Notes: a model not told the origin generated them from the sequence alone. A DNA stretch of 64,000 nt from Propionimicrobium sp963511305 (GCA_963511305.1 CAUPIJ010000005.1:43222-107221), one strand, 5' to 3'. Counted from the first letter of the stretch, positions 36,664-45,974 are shown. Numbers and translations: made by a program.

Positions 36664-37395
36664 TCAGCGAGTGCGCACTACCTGGGTCTTACCGATCATG
36701 TCGTGCAGCGTCTGGCGCTTCTGCGTCCACAAAGGCATCAAAATGCTAATGAAACCGACGAGCGGGATTTGGTTCAAAATCACGTAAGCGCCGTGTCGAA
36801 GCGCTGCCTGGCCCCAGCCCAAGCCGCCCTTCTGCAGGCCTCGATCGGTTGGAACAACTCCGATTCCCAAAGCCATCTGACCCAACGTCGCTCCCCTAAA
36901 ACGGAGCATCAGGAAGCCGTAAGCAAAGCTGACCAGCATGCTGATGACCATTGCCGCCATCATCGGGCCAATCAGTCCGTAAGCCGGGTCAAACGGATTT
37001 GGGAGTACATCTGCACCCACCTCGGCCGCGGCTTCTAAATCGTAGGCCCACTGAGTCAAGCCAGTATTGCCCGCTATCGAAAACGGAGTGACCAGGATAT
37101 TGCCGACAATGCCAAGCAAGATGCTGTCGAGAATGCTGGCACCGACTCGGCTCCACCAGCCAGCAAGCGGGACACCGTCCGCGGTTGATGGCACGGATGC
37201 AGCTACTGTCGCATAACCAGCGCCATAGCCATAGGAGTAGCCAGCCTGCGGCTGCTGATAATTCTGCTGGGTGCTGTAGCTAGGGCGAAGATTTTCTGTC
37301 CAGTTGGCGCCGTCCCAGTAGCGTTCCTGTCCACTACCCGCGGGGTCCGGGTACCAGCCCATCGGTGGTAAGTTCTGCTGTTGGTTTTCGCTCAT
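36664..37395 (-). CDS. RDD-family membrane protein with DUF2510 start
   Basis: A 243-residue protein. Residues 10-40 are a DUF2510 segment (MGWYPDPAGSGQERYWDGAN), a Gln/Tyr-rich linker follows, and about 75-240 form an RDD domain with three to four transmembrane segments, opening AGWWSRVGASILDSILLG and including RGATLGQMALGIGVV. RDD proteins have been tied to ion exchange in some bacteria, but no function is certain. Stands alone. Confidence 0.82.
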   Translation of the reverse strand: MSENQQQNLPPMGWYPDPAGSGQERYWDGANWTENLRPSYSTQQNYQQPQAGYSYGYGAGYATVAASVPSTADGVPLAGWWSRVGASILDSILLGIVGNILVTPFSIAGNTGLTQWAYDLEAAAEVGADVLPNPFDPAYGLIGPMMAAMVISMLVSFAYGFLMLRFRGATLGQMALGIGVVPTDRGLQKGGLGWGQAALRHGAYVILNQIPLVGFISILMPLWTQKRQTLHDMIGKTQVVRTR

Positions 37396-37515
37396 ATTTC
37401 AAGAATGCCACGAGCACCTGACCAAAGCGATAGTTATCCCCTGTAAAAATGAGCTAGTTAACAGCCTCCGGACGATAATCCGTTCGGCTTGGCTCAAGCG
37501 TGTAAGACTAGATGC

Positions 37516-37764
37516 ATGACTGAGATGGCACCGGGTTCTCAAACCCTCTTAGACAGAAAGACCGAGTCGCTAGAGGACGGCGACGCCGATCGCTTCAGCC
37601 ACTACGTCCCGAAGAACAAGCTGATGGAGGCGATAGTCAACGGGACGCCCGTCATCGCGTTGTGCGGAAAGGTCTGGGTGCCGACCAAGAATCCGGAGGG
37701 TTTCCCCGTCTGCCCGGTCTGCAAGGAAATCTGGGGACAGATGAATCCGGGACCCGAAGATTGA
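37516..37764 (+). CDS. DUF3039 protein (zinc-ribbon-like)
   Basis: An 82-residue actinobacterial protein. Cys residues in ALCGKVWVP and FPVCPVCKEIW suggest a small metal site, and the DRFSHYV segment is family-typical. The ATG at 37516 starts the conserved part; nine upstream codons are not conserved. Function unknown. It ends 24 bases before the hemA regulatory palindrome. Confidence 0.85.
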   Translation: MTEMAPGSQTLLDRKTESLEDGDADRFSHYVPKNKLMEAIVNGTPVIALCGKVWVPTKNPEGFPVCPVCKEIWGQMNPGPED

Positions 37765-37788
37765 TCTGCTTAGTTCGCCCTAAGCAAT

Positions 37789-37831
37789 TTAGTCAATTTG
37801 AGACATCCTGTCTCAAGGATTAATTGACTAA
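37789..37831. promoter_or_regulatory. Nested palindrome upstream of the haem operon
   Basis: An outer 10-bp inverted pair (TTAGTCAATT 37789-37798, AATTGACTAA 37822-37831) encloses an inner 8-bp dyad (TTGAGACA-TCC-TGTCTCAA, 37798-37816). It ends 9 bases before the hemA GTG and overlaps the ribosome site AAGGTG. It could be a repressor site or, as RNA, a hairpin hiding the start. No regulator is assigned. Confidence 0.65.
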
Positions 37832-37840
37832 GGTGATTGA

Positions 37841-39088
37841 GTGCCAATTATTCAGGTAGGCGTAACTCATCGCTCAACGAGCAATGAGAATCTCGCCAAG
37901 TTAAGTGAGCATAAGGATGATTTGCTGGCCGATTTGGTGGCCAGCGAAGTAATAGACGGCGCAATTTTATTAGCCACTTGCAACCGCTTCGAGCTTTACG
38001 TCGACGCTAAGAAGTACCACCCCGGCGTCGAAACAGTCACCGACTGCGTTGAGCGGGTCACTGACGACGAGATGTGGCAAGTGCGCACAGAGCTGGAGGT
38101 TCGAGTCGCGGATCTAGCTGTGCAGCACCTATTCGAGGTAGCCAGCGGCCTGGATGCCGTCGTGGTTGGCGAACGCGAAATCGCCGGCCAGGTGCGCAAA
38201 GCGCTGACGGAATACTCCAAACACGCCAACGCAAAGCTGAACAGGCTGTTCCAGGCTGCACTCACCACTTCCAAGGCGGTCAAGAACAACACTGATCTCG
38301 GCTCGGCGGGAAAGTCGTTGGCCAGCGTCGGCCTGGACCTGGTTGATAGCCAACACGGCACTATCGCCGGACGCAGCGTGCTGGTGCTAGGCACCGGCGA
38401 CTACGCGGGCGTCGTTGTTGCCGAGTTGAGCCACCGCGAGGCCGGAGACGTCAAGGTTATTTCTGCGAGCGGCCGAGCCCAGGCTTTCGCCGAGTCCCAC
38501 CCTTCGGTCGAGGCCCTAGAGGCAAACGAAGAGGCCTTCCTTTCGGCGTTACGCTGGGCCGATCTGGTGGTCTGCTGCTCCGGGCAAGTGGAGAACCGCA
38601 TCAGTGTGGAACTGCTCGATAAGGCTCAGCTGGATCGCTACAAGGTGCTGCCGATCGTAGACCTGGCGCTTCCCGGCGACGTCGACGCGTCAGTCTCGGA
38701 TATGGCGCACGTGGCGGTGATCACGCTGTCCACCATCGCGGAAAACGTGCCACCTGAGCAGGCAAAGGCAACCCAAGAGGCCGAAAGGATAGTGCAGCAA
38801 GGCGTGGAAACATATGCGCATGTGGAGGGTGGTCGCCGCGCAGATCCCGCCGTGACTGCGATTCGCAGCTACGTCTCCGGGATCATCGATAAGGAAATCG
38901 AGAACGCCGAGCGCCACTACACCCCAGAAACCTCCGAGGCCGTCGCTAGGTCGCTGCACCGCGTCAGCAACGCGCTACTGCACGCCCCCTCAGTGCGAGC
39001 GAACAAGCTGGCAAAACAGGGCGATCTGGACTCCTTCACGCACGCGCTGCAAACCATTTTCGGCATCGAAGTAGAGGTAAATAGTTGA
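37841..39088 (+). CDS. hemA: Glutamyl-tRNA reductase
   Basis: First committed step of haem synthesis from glutamyl-tRNA. The 415-residue protein shows GVTHRSTSNENLAKL, LLATCNRFELYV with the catalytic Cys, VVGEREIAGQVRKAL and the NADPH loop VLVLGTGDYAGVV; a dimerisation region ends it. GTG start with AAGGTG upstream. Its stop overlaps the hemC TTG by 4 bases. HemA is commonly the control point, in keeping with the palindrome before it. Confidence 0.95.
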   Translation: MPIIQVGVTHRSTSNENLAKLSEHKDDLLADLVASEVIDGAILLATCNRFELYVDAKKYHPGVETVTDCVERVTDDEMWQVRTELEVRVADLAVQHLFEVASGLDAVVVGEREIAGQVRKALTEYSKHANAKLNRLFQAALTTSKAVKNNTDLGSAGKSLASVGLDLVDSQHGTIAGRSVLVLGTGDYAGVVVAELSHREAGDVKVISASGRAQAFAESHPSVEALEANEEAFLSALRWADLVVCCSGQVENRISVELLDKAQLDRYKVLPIVDLALPGDVDASVSDMAHVAVITLSTIAENVPPEQAKATQEAERIVQQGVETYAHVEGGRRADPAVTAIRSYVSGIIDKEIENAERHYTPETSEAVARSLHRVSNALLHAPSVRANKLAKQGDLDSFTHALQTIFGIEVEVNS

Positions 39089-40011
39089 TCAAGCTCGGCA
39101 CTCGAGGAAGCCAGTTGGCGACGGCTCAGTCGCAGACCATCGCGGACGCCCTGGGCGAGCTGGGTCTCGACGTCGAGTTGAAAATCATTCGATCCGAGGG
39201 CGATAACCAGAAGATCGCGCTGAACGCTTTCAAGCGTCCCGGCGCGTTCGTCGCCAGGTTGCAGGAGGCAGTGATCGAGGGCAACGTCGATCTGGCTGTG
39301 CACTCCTTCAAGGATCTGCCCTCAGCAATTCCCGAGCCGCTTGTCACCGCGGCGGTTCCGAAGCGAGAATCACCCCACGACATCCTGGTCACCAAGGATG
39401 GCTCGGACCTGGCCGATCTGCCGAATGGTGCGAAGGTTGGTACGTCCTCGCCGAGGCGCTCTGCTGCCCTGAAGCGGCTTCGCCCCGACCTGCAGATCCT
39501 GCAGATCCGCGGCAACGTCGATACCAGGCTGAAGAAGGCCAGGGGCGGCGAGTTGGAAGCGGTCGTGCTGGCCGAGGCCGGACTGAGCAGGCTCGGCCTG
39601 CTGGACGAAAACATGACCCGCATTCCGCTCGACGTCATGTTGCCGGCTCCTGCTCAGGGCGCACTAGCCGTGGAATGCCGCGGCGACAACGCTGATCTTT
39701 TGGCGCAAATAAGCAAGCTAGACCACTCAGAAAGCCGCGTTTGCATCAGCGCCGAGCGGGCTATCCTACGCGGGGTCGATGCTGCCTGCACGACGGCAGT
39801 AGGAGCCCACGCGCAGCTGGATGGCGACATGCTGACCCTCACCGCTGATCTAGCCGACTGGCGCGGTGTGGACTACGCGTGCGCCAAGCGAAGTGTCGAG
39901 CTGGACGACAACCTCGCCGATCTCGATTCTGAGGGCAAAGAGCGCTGTTGCGTTAAGGCTCGCGAACTAGGCGCGCTGGTGGCGGCAGAACTTCTTGGCG
40001 AAGGACGATGA
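39085..40011 (+). CDS. hemC: Hydroxymethylbilane synthase
   Basis: Links four porphobilinogens on a dipyrromethane cofactor. Motifs in 308 residues: KLGTRGSQLATAQSQ, AVHSFKDLPSAIPE, VGTSSPRRSAAL, IRGNVDTRLKK and the cofactor Cys in DAACTTAVGAHAQ. Start TTG at 39085 overlaps hemA; the end overlaps the next gene. Confidence 0.95.
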   Translation: MIKLGTRGSQLATAQSQTIADALGELGLDVELKIIRSEGDNQKIALNAFKRPGAFVARLQEAVIEGNVDLAVHSFKDLPSAIPEPLVTAAVPKRESPHDILVTKDGSDLADLPNGAKVGTSSPRRSAALKRLRPDLQILQIRGNVDTRLKKARGGELEAVVLAEAGLSRLGLLDENMTRIPLDVMLPAPAQGALAVECRGDNADLLAQISKLDHSESRVCISAERAILRGVDAACTTAVGAHAQLDGDMLTLTADLADWRGVDYACAKRSVELDDNLADLDSEGKERCCVKARELGALVAAELLGEGR

Positions 40012-41858
40012 TGAACCAAGGCTTAATCAAACCTGTTCTGCTTATCCGCCCGGATCATAACGACGCGGACGCCGCTGCTCTGCGCAATGCGGGCCTGAGC
40101 GTGCTGGTCGACCCATATCTGGTGGTTCACCCCTGCGAGGACACCACTTTCGCCAAGCAGCTTTTTGAACAGCTCAAGGAAGCTGGGGCAGGCGACTGGC
40201 TTGCCATCACCTCCCCAAGAACCATGCCTAACTGGGCCGAGATCGTCGGCGACATGCTCTACGATGCCCTCGACGATGCGAGGGCACGCGGACTCAGGGT
40301 TGCCGCGGTCGGTCAGCGCAGCGCTGCCGGTCTGAACGCAGACGTCGTAGGCGATCGTGATGGCACCACGCTGGCCAGGCTGATGATTGAGCAGGCTGAT
40401 ATTGGCCGAGTTTTGCTGCCCCAGAGCGCCATCGCACGAAAGGAACTTGCAGAAGTTCTGCAGGAGGCCGGCTGGCGGGTGATCAAGGGCGCGGTCTACG
40501 AAACCAGCGTCATGGCCACCGAGCCGATCAGCGCGGGTGCCGTCCGCTGCGGCAACATCTCTTCGGTGCTGCTGCGCTCGCCGAGCGCCGTCAATGCGCT
40601 GTGCGCCCACACCGGGTTGCCTGATTCTGCCGAAGTTAAGGTCTTCGCGGTTGGGCCGACCACCCAGGCCGCCGCTAAGAGGGCTGGCCTGGACGTCGTG
40701 GAGCTCGACCTGGGAAAGGCATCTGACATAGCCAAACGAGTCGCTGCGGAGCTGGCTACCCCTGCCTTTGAGTTCAAGGAGCCCGAAGATGACGGTCAGG
40801 TGCTGCCACCCAACCACCCGATGCGCACGGGCTTGACCACCGGCTCAGCGCTGATCCGCTCCTATCGCGGCGAACGCACTGAAAAACCTACGGTTTGGTT
40901 CATGCGCCAGGCCGGACGTTCGCTGCCCGAGTACCGAGCGCTGCGCGAGGGCACCGACATGCTGGAGTCGTGCCTCGAACCCGAGCTCGCCGCCGAGATC
41001 ACCCTACAGCCGGTTCGGCGGCACGGCCTCGACGCCGCAATCTTGTTCTCCGACATCGTGGTGCCGGCCAGGCTTGCGGGGCTGCCCGTTCACATCGAGC
41101 CGGGCGTCGGGCCAGTTTGCGCCACCCCGATCCGTACCGCCCAGGACGTCGATCAGCTTCAGGAGCTGACCCCCGAGCAGGTCACGCCCGTCGCCAACGC
41201 GGCACGCATCGCTGTCAGCGAGCTCGGCTCGACTCCCCTGATCGGTTTTGCCGGAGCGCCGTTCACCGTAGCCAGCTACCTGATTGAGGGCAAGCCGTCG
41301 CGCGAGCTGCCGCTGACCAGGAAGATGATGCGCGAGGATCCTGACACCTGGCATCGACTGCTCGACTGGGTGGCTCGCTGCACGGTCACTTTCCTTCGTG
41401 AGCAGGCCAAGGCGGGCGCCAGCGCTCTGCAGCTCTTCGATTCCTGGGCGGGTAGGCTCGAGACGCACGAATACCGGGAGTTCTCCAAACCGCATTCCGC
41501 GCAGGTCTTGCGGGGCGTCGCCGATCTCGGCTTGCCCAGGGTTCACTTCGGCACACAAACCCGAGACCTGCTGATTGACATGCACGACGCCGGAGCCGAC
41601 GTGGTTGGCGTCTCGCACGACATAGCTCTCGACGAAGCCAGTAAGCTATTCGACGACAAGGTGCCGCTGCAGGGCAACATCAACCCCACCCTGTTGGCTG
41701 CCTCTTGGCCGCAGCTGTCCGGCGAGGCCGCTGACGTCATCGCCCGCGGCAAGCGCGCCCCCGGCCACGTCGTCAACCTGGGGCACGGCGTCGACAAGGA
41801 CACCGACCCCCGGGTTCTGACGAGGTTGGTGTCGTTCATTCACGAGGGCGCTAGATGA
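40008..41858 (+). CDS. HemD-HemE fusion: uroporphyrinogen-III synthase / decarboxylase
   Basis: A single 616-residue frame. Residues 1-255 look like HemD: LLIRPDHNDADAAALRNAG, WLAITSPRTM, RVLLPQSAIARKELAEVL and VFAVGPTTQAAA. Residues 280-616 are HemE with TVWFMRQAGRSLPEYR, ILFSDIVVPARLAG (catalytic Asp), FAGAPFTVASYL and GNINPTLL, complete to the C-terminus. A Pro/Asp-rich linker lies at about 256-279. The two reactions are consecutive, so the product may pass directly. Frame is unbroken and both halves look intact. Confidence 0.93.
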   Translation: MMNQGLIKPVLLIRPDHNDADAAALRNAGLSVLVDPYLVVHPCEDTTFAKQLFEQLKEAGAGDWLAITSPRTMPNWAEIVGDMLYDALDDARARGLRVAAVGQRSAAGLNADVVGDRDGTTLARLMIEQADIGRVLLPQSAIARKELAEVLQEAGWRVIKGAVYETSVMATEPISAGAVRCGNISSVLLRSPSAVNALCAHTGLPDSAEVKVFAVGPTTQAAAKRAGLDVVELDLGKASDIAKRVAAELATPAFEFKEPEDDGQVLPPNHPMRTGLTTGSALIRSYRGERTEKPTVWFMRQAGRSLPEYRALREGTDMLESCLEPELAAEITLQPVRRHGLDAAILFSDIVVPARLAGLPVHIEPGVGPVCATPIRTAQDVDQLQELTPEQVTPVANAARIAVSELGSTPLIGFAGAPFTVASYLIEGKPSRELPLTRKMMREDPDTWHRLLDWVARCTVTFLREQAKAGASALQLFDSWAGRLETHEYREFSKPHSAQVLRGVADLGLPRVHFGTQTRDLLIDMHDAGADVVGVSHDIALDEASKLFDDKVPLQGNINPTLLAASWPQLSGEAADVIARGKRAPGHVVNLGHGVDKDTDPRVLTRLVSFIHEGAR

Positions 41859-43237
41859 AGTTAGCTGTTATCGGTGGTGGCATAACCGGCCTGGCGGCGG
41901 CCTGGGAGGGTGTCTGCCAGGGCGCTGAAGTGACAGTTTTCGAGGCCGACTGCTTTGGCGGAAAGATCCGCACCACCAATGAGGATGGCTACATCATCGA
42001 GGAGGGCCCCGACTCGTTCGTGTCCTACCGCCCGTGGCTTCTAGAGCTCATTGAAGAGCTGGGCATCAGCGACCAGGTGATCGACACCCTGGGGGTGCGC
42101 AAGGTGATGATCCACTCGCGCGGCCGGATGAACCCGATCCCGAAGGGCATGACCGGGGTGCTGCCAACCAAAATCATGCCGTTTGCAACCACTGGAATCC
42201 TGTCGATATTCGACAAGCTTCGGGCCTGCGCGGATCTGTTCATGCCCCGCATCCTGCCCGCCCATGACGTCTCAATCGGCTCTTTCCTACGCCGCAGGCT
42301 AGGCGCGGGGGTTACCGAAAAATTCGCCAACCCGTTCATCGGCGGAATCTATGGCTCCAGCGTCGACGAGCTATCGCTAGATGCCGTGCTGCCCAGCCTG
42401 CGAGTCAACGAAAACGAGCACCGCTCGCTCATGCTGGCCGCGCTGGCAAACGGCAGGAAGACGAGCAAAGTTAGCAAACCCACGACCGGCTCGGTTTTCC
42501 GCTCGCTTCGCGGTGGCCTAGCTCAGGTAATTGACGAGTTGGTTTCCCAGCTTCACGAGCGTGGCGTTGAGCTGATCAACGCATCCGTCACCAGCGCAAA
42601 CCTGACCGAGGACGGCACCGAGCTGATCATCAACGAATCTGGCCAGATCAGCCAGCAAAACTTCGATGCGGTGGTCTTTGCGGGCGGGCCTGAGTCTTCT
42701 AGCAAGCTGTTGGCCGGTAGCTTCCCGCGTGCCGCCGAGCGCCTGGCTAGCATTCCGTTGGCCAGCACCTCAGTGGTGACCATGGCATATTCGCAAGACG
42801 CATTCAGTAAACCGCTGGACAACCACGGTTGGTTAGAGGCGGACTCGGGCGCGCCGTCGTCTGGCATCACCATCAGCTCTGCAAAATTTGCTGGGCGCTG
42901 CCCCGATAAGATGATCTTGGTTCGAGCCTTCGTGCCGGATCGAGTGGGCGAGATCGCCCACTCCCCGACTGATGAGCTATTAGCTGCGGTTCGAGAATAT
43001 TTCGAGACAGCGGTTGGGGCTATCTCTGGCCCCGAGCGGGTCTGGACTAGCCGGTGGAAATCGGTGATGCCGAAATACGTCACCGGCCACCTGGATGTTG
43101 TCTCTGAAGTAACAGAGCAACTTTCTAGCTCGCCCTGGCGCATGCCAGGCTCCGCGCTAAACGGCGTAGGATTGCCTGATTGCGTCGGGGACGCTAGAGA
43201 AAAAACCCGAGAACTCTTTACCACCCCAAAGGAGTAG
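41855..43237 (+). CDS. cgoX: Coproporphyrinogen III oxidase (CgoX/HemY type)
   Basis: FAD enzyme of 460 residues that oxidises coproporphyrinogen III to coproporphyrin III in the Gram-positive route. FAD site VIGGGITGLAAAW; also EEGPDSFVSY, IGGIYGSSVDELSLDAVLP and the closing GSALNGVGLPDCVGDA. ATGA overlap with the HemDE gene. The call of coproporphyrinogen rather than protoporphyrinogen as substrate follows from chdC and cpfC next door. Confidence 0.92.
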   Translation: MKLAVIGGGITGLAAAWEGVCQGAEVTVFEADCFGGKIRTTNEDGYIIEEGPDSFVSYRPWLLELIEELGISDQVIDTLGVRKVMIHSRGRMNPIPKGMTGVLPTKIMPFATTGILSIFDKLRACADLFMPRILPAHDVSIGSFLRRRLGAGVTEKFANPFIGGIYGSSVDELSLDAVLPSLRVNENEHRSLMLAALANGRKTSKVSKPTTGSVFRSLRGGLAQVIDELVSQLHERGVELINASVTSANLTEDGTELIINESGQISQQNFDAVVFAGGPESSSKLLAGSFPRAAERLASIPLASTSVVTMAYSQDAFSKPLDNHGWLEADSGAPSSGITISSAKFAGRCPDKMILVRAFVPDRVGEIAHSPTDELLAAVREYFETAVGAISGPERVWTSRWKSVMPKYVTGHLDVVSEVTEQLSSSPWRMPGSALNGVGLPDCVGDAREKTRELFTTPKE

Positions 43238-43239
43238 AT

Positions 43240-43929
43240 ATGACTGAGAAGAAAACTGCCCGCGAGATCAACGAGATGATCGACTACACCTGCTGGGCTG
43301 TCTTCAACCGAGCTTCCGGCATGCCGGAGGATCACGCAGATCTGGTCAACGAGGCTCTCGCCAAGCACGGTGACATCAGCGTGCACGGCTGGTACGACGT
43401 TTCCGGCACCCGGCCTAATTCGCAGGTGATGATCTGGGCTCATGGCCCGTCGTTCGACGGCATGCAGGATGCCCTGCGCGACATCACCGTCGCGCTGAAC
43501 GGCGGCCCCGGCAAGCACGACGTCGAGATGACCTGGTCGGCGTTCGGCATGCACCGTCCCGCCGAGTTCAATAAGGGCAACGTTCCGGCGTTCCTGGCCG
43601 GCAAGCCGGAGGGCGAGTGGGTTTGCGTCTACCCGTTCGTGCGCAGCTACGACTGGTACGTCATTGATCCCGCCAAGCGTCGCGAGATGCTGCTCGAGCA
43701 CGGCAATATCGGCCGCGCCAATCCCGAAATCCGTTCTTCCACGCTGGCCGCTTTCGGCTTCGGCGACTACGAGTGGATCGTTTCGCTCGAGGCGGACGAA
43801 CCCTGGCAGATCGTCGACCTGATGCGCCAGATGCGCGACTCCCAGGCTCGCCTGCACGTGCGTAACGAATACCCGTTCCACTTCGGGCACCGCATCGAGG
43901 TGGGCCAGATCGCCGGTGTCTTAATCTAG
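43240..43929 (+). CDS. chdC: Coprohaem decarboxylase (HemQ)
   Basis: Last step of the coproporphyrin route: two propionates of coprohaem become vinyl groups. The 229 residues match actinobacterial ChdC: a distal His in FGMHRPAEFNKGNVPAF, the reactive Tyr region YPFVRSYDWYVIDPAKR, and MRDSQARLHVRNEYPFHFG. Two-base gap to cgoX with AAAGGAG in the end of that gene. Confidence 0.94.
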   Translation: MTEKKTAREINEMIDYTCWAVFNRASGMPEDHADLVNEALAKHGDISVHGWYDVSGTRPNSQVMIWAHGPSFDGMQDALRDITVALNGGPGKHDVEMTWSAFGMHRPAEFNKGNVPAFLAGKPEGEWVCVYPFVRSYDWYVIDPAKRREMLLEHGNIGRANPEIRSSTLAAFGFGDYEWIVSLEADEPWQIVDLMRQMRDSQARLHVRNEYPFHFGHRIEVGQIAGVLI

Positions 43930-43950
43930 TTACTACTCATAGGTATTCAC

Positions 43951-44979
43951 ATGATCGACTCGATAATGCTGCTCGCGTTCGGCGGCCCAGAATCCATGAG
44001 CGAGGTTAAACCGTTCCTGGCACAGGTTGCCGCTGGCGTCGGCATTCCCGAGAGCAGGCTCAGCGAAGTGGCCGAGCACTACGAGCATTTCGATGGGGTA
44101 AGCCCACTAAATGAGCAGAATCGTCAACTGGCGCGCAAACTGCGCGAAGCGCTTGCCGCACGCGGCCACGACGTGCCGGTGGTGGTCGGCAACCGCAACG
44201 GCACCGACCGATTCCCCGAAACACTAAAGAGCCTGTCCGATAGCGGACACAGTAGCGTGCTTGCCGTCCCGACTACCCCATTCGCCTCGTATTCGTCGTG
44301 CAGGCAGTATCGCGAAAATGTGGCAGCGGCCCTCGATGGTGTGGATATCCAGTCCGTAAAGCTACCGCCGTACATCCACCTAGACGGCCTAGTGGAGGCC
44401 AACGCCGACCTGCTGGCCAAGTCCATGAAAGATAAGCTAACCGAGGACGGCCAGCCCTGCCTGCTGTTCACCACACACTCGATCCCGGCGCTGGGCAGCG
44501 AGATTTACGTGGCTCAGCACCTGGATCTAGCCGAAAAAGTAGTGAGCAGAACCGCGGAGATGTTGGGCCGCGAGTCGCTGGAGTGGGAGCTCGTCTATCA
44601 GTCCCGAAGTGGCTCGCCGCACACGCCGTGGCTGGAGCCGGACATCTGTGACGCGATCACGGAGAAATACGCTGCCGGCGAGCGCGAAGTGGTGGTTGAT
44701 CCCATCGGTTTCCTCTCCGATCACATGGAAGTCATCTGGGATCTGGACAACGAAGCCGCGCAGACCGCGGCGAAGCTAGAAATGGGATTCACCAGGGTGC
44801 CGACCGTTGGCGTCCATCCCAGCTTCGTGGGTTCCCTGGCCGATCTCCTGGCAAAGTACCTGAGCAGCGAGCTGCGCCTACCCGAGCCGGGAGAGTTCTG
44901 TAGCCAGCTGTGCTGCCCGTCGCACAACCCAAGGCATGCTTCTGAAAATAGAGAAACAATCAATGGAGTTCTGTTATGA
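43951..44979 (+). CDS. cpfC: Coproporphyrin III ferrochelatase
   Basis: Inserts Fe2+ into coproporphyrin III. The 342-residue chelatase has LLAFGGPESMSEV, RYLHEDGVSPL-like YEHFDGVSPLNEQN, TTHSIPALG (active His) and VVDPIGFLSDHMEV. Cys117 (SSCRQY) and Cys317, Cys321, Cys322 near the C-terminus are placed as the [2Fe-2S] ligands found in actinobacterial ferrochelatases, though the spacing is not proven equal. Overlaps hemB by ATGA. Confidence 0.94.
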   Translation: MIDSIMLLAFGGPESMSEVKPFLAQVAAGVGIPESRLSEVAEHYEHFDGVSPLNEQNRQLARKLREALAARGHDVPVVVGNRNGTDRFPETLKSLSDSGHSSVLAVPTTPFASYSSCRQYRENVAAALDGVDIQSVKLPPYIHLDGLVEANADLLAKSMKDKLTEDGQPCLLFTTHSIPALGSEIYVAQHLDLAEKVVSRTAEMLGRESLEWELVYQSRSGSPHTPWLEPDICDAITEKYAAGEREVVVDPIGFLSDHMEVIWDLDNEAAQTAAKLEMGFTRVPTVGVHPSFVGSLADLLAKYLSSELRLPEPGEFCSQLCCPSHNPRHASENRETINGVLL

Positions 44980-45974
44980 CCGATTTTTCTGATCCTCGTT
45001 TTCACCCGACGATTCGTCCGCGCCGACTGCGCACCACCCCGCAGGTGCGCAAGCTGGTCGCCGAAACCCGGCTGGATCCTGCAGAGATGGTGCTGCCGAT
45101 CTTCCTAGTCGAGGGCGCTAAGGCTCCAAAGGAGATCAGCTCGCTGCCTGGGGTTTTTCAGCACAGCCCAAACTCCTACCAGGAGGCCGTGTGCGCCGCC
45201 TACGAGGCGGGCGTCGGTGCGATCATGCCGTTTGGCGTGCCGCTGCACAAGGACGCCGAGGGCTCCGGCGCGATCGACCCCGAGGGCGTGCTCGCCCAAG
45301 CGGTGCGTCTTTCCAAGGAAGCCTGCCCGGAAATGGTGGTGATCGCCGATCTGTGCCTGGATGAATTCACCGATCACGGCCACTGCGGCCTGCTGGACGC
45401 TGACGGCAATGTCGATAACGACGAGACCCTGAAGCAGTACGCCAGGATGGGGCTTGCCCTGGCCGAGGCCGGCAGCGATTTCCTGGGTGCCTCCGGCATG
45501 ATGGACGGACAGATCGGCGCGCTGCGCGCCGCCCTGGATCAGGACGGCTACCGGCGCACCGGCTTACTCGCCTACGCCGCCAAGTATGCCTCGGCGTTCT
45601 TCGGCCCATTTCGCGAGGCGGTTCAGTCGAGCCTGCAGGGCGATCGCAAGGCATACCAACAGGATCCGGCCAACTCTCGCGAGGCTCTTCGCGAGATCTC
45701 CCTCGACGTTGCGGAAGGCGCGGACATCGTGATGGTTAAGCCGGCACTGGCCTATCTGGATATCGTTTCCGAGGCTCGCAAGTTGGTCGATGTCCCTGTC
45801 TCCGCCTATGTGGTTTCCGGCGAATATGCGATGATCGAGACTGCGGCCGCCGCCGGCGCGTTCGACCGAAAGCGCGTAATTTTGGAGGCCCTGACCAGCG
45901 TGAAACGTGCGGGCGCTGGCATAATTGCTAATTACTGGGCAACGGAGGTTGCAGGCTGGCTAAGGGAGGCTTAA
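44976..45974 (+). CDS. hemB: Porphobilinogen synthase
   Basis: Condenses two 5-aminolevulinates. Both active lysines are in place: SYAAKYASAFFGPF-like AYAAKYASAFFGPF and DIVMVKPALAYLDIV. The metal loop reads DLCLDEFTDHGHCGLL, with Asp in place of the middle Cys of the zinc site, so metal use may differ from E. coli HemB. The stop shares a base with the hemL start (TAATG). Confidence 0.95.
   Translation: MTDFSDPRFHPTIRPRRLRTTPQVRKLVAETRLDPAEMVLPIFLVEGAKAPKEISSLPGVFQHSPNSYQEAVCAAYEAGVGAIMPFGVPLHKDAEGSGAIDPEGVLAQAVRLSKEACPEMVVIADLCLDEFTDHGHCGLLDADGNVDNDETLKQYARMGLALAEAGSDFLGASGMMDGQIGALRAALDQDGYRRTGLLAYAAKYASAFFGPFREAVQSSLQGDRKAYQQDPANSREALREISLDVAEGADIVMVKPALAYLDIVSEARKLVDVPVSAYVVSGEYAMIETAAAAGAFDRKRVILEALTSVKRAGAGIIANYWATEVAGWLREA

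Noticed and set aside
37765..37840. T-box or known riboswitch before hemA
   Set aside because: The element is too short and lacks the conserved T-box and riboswitch core sequences; a simple palindrome fits better.
42553..43890. Long minus-strand frame of 445 codons across cgoX and chdC
   Set aside because: It is the antisense shadow of two well-identified haem genes with high GC third positions.
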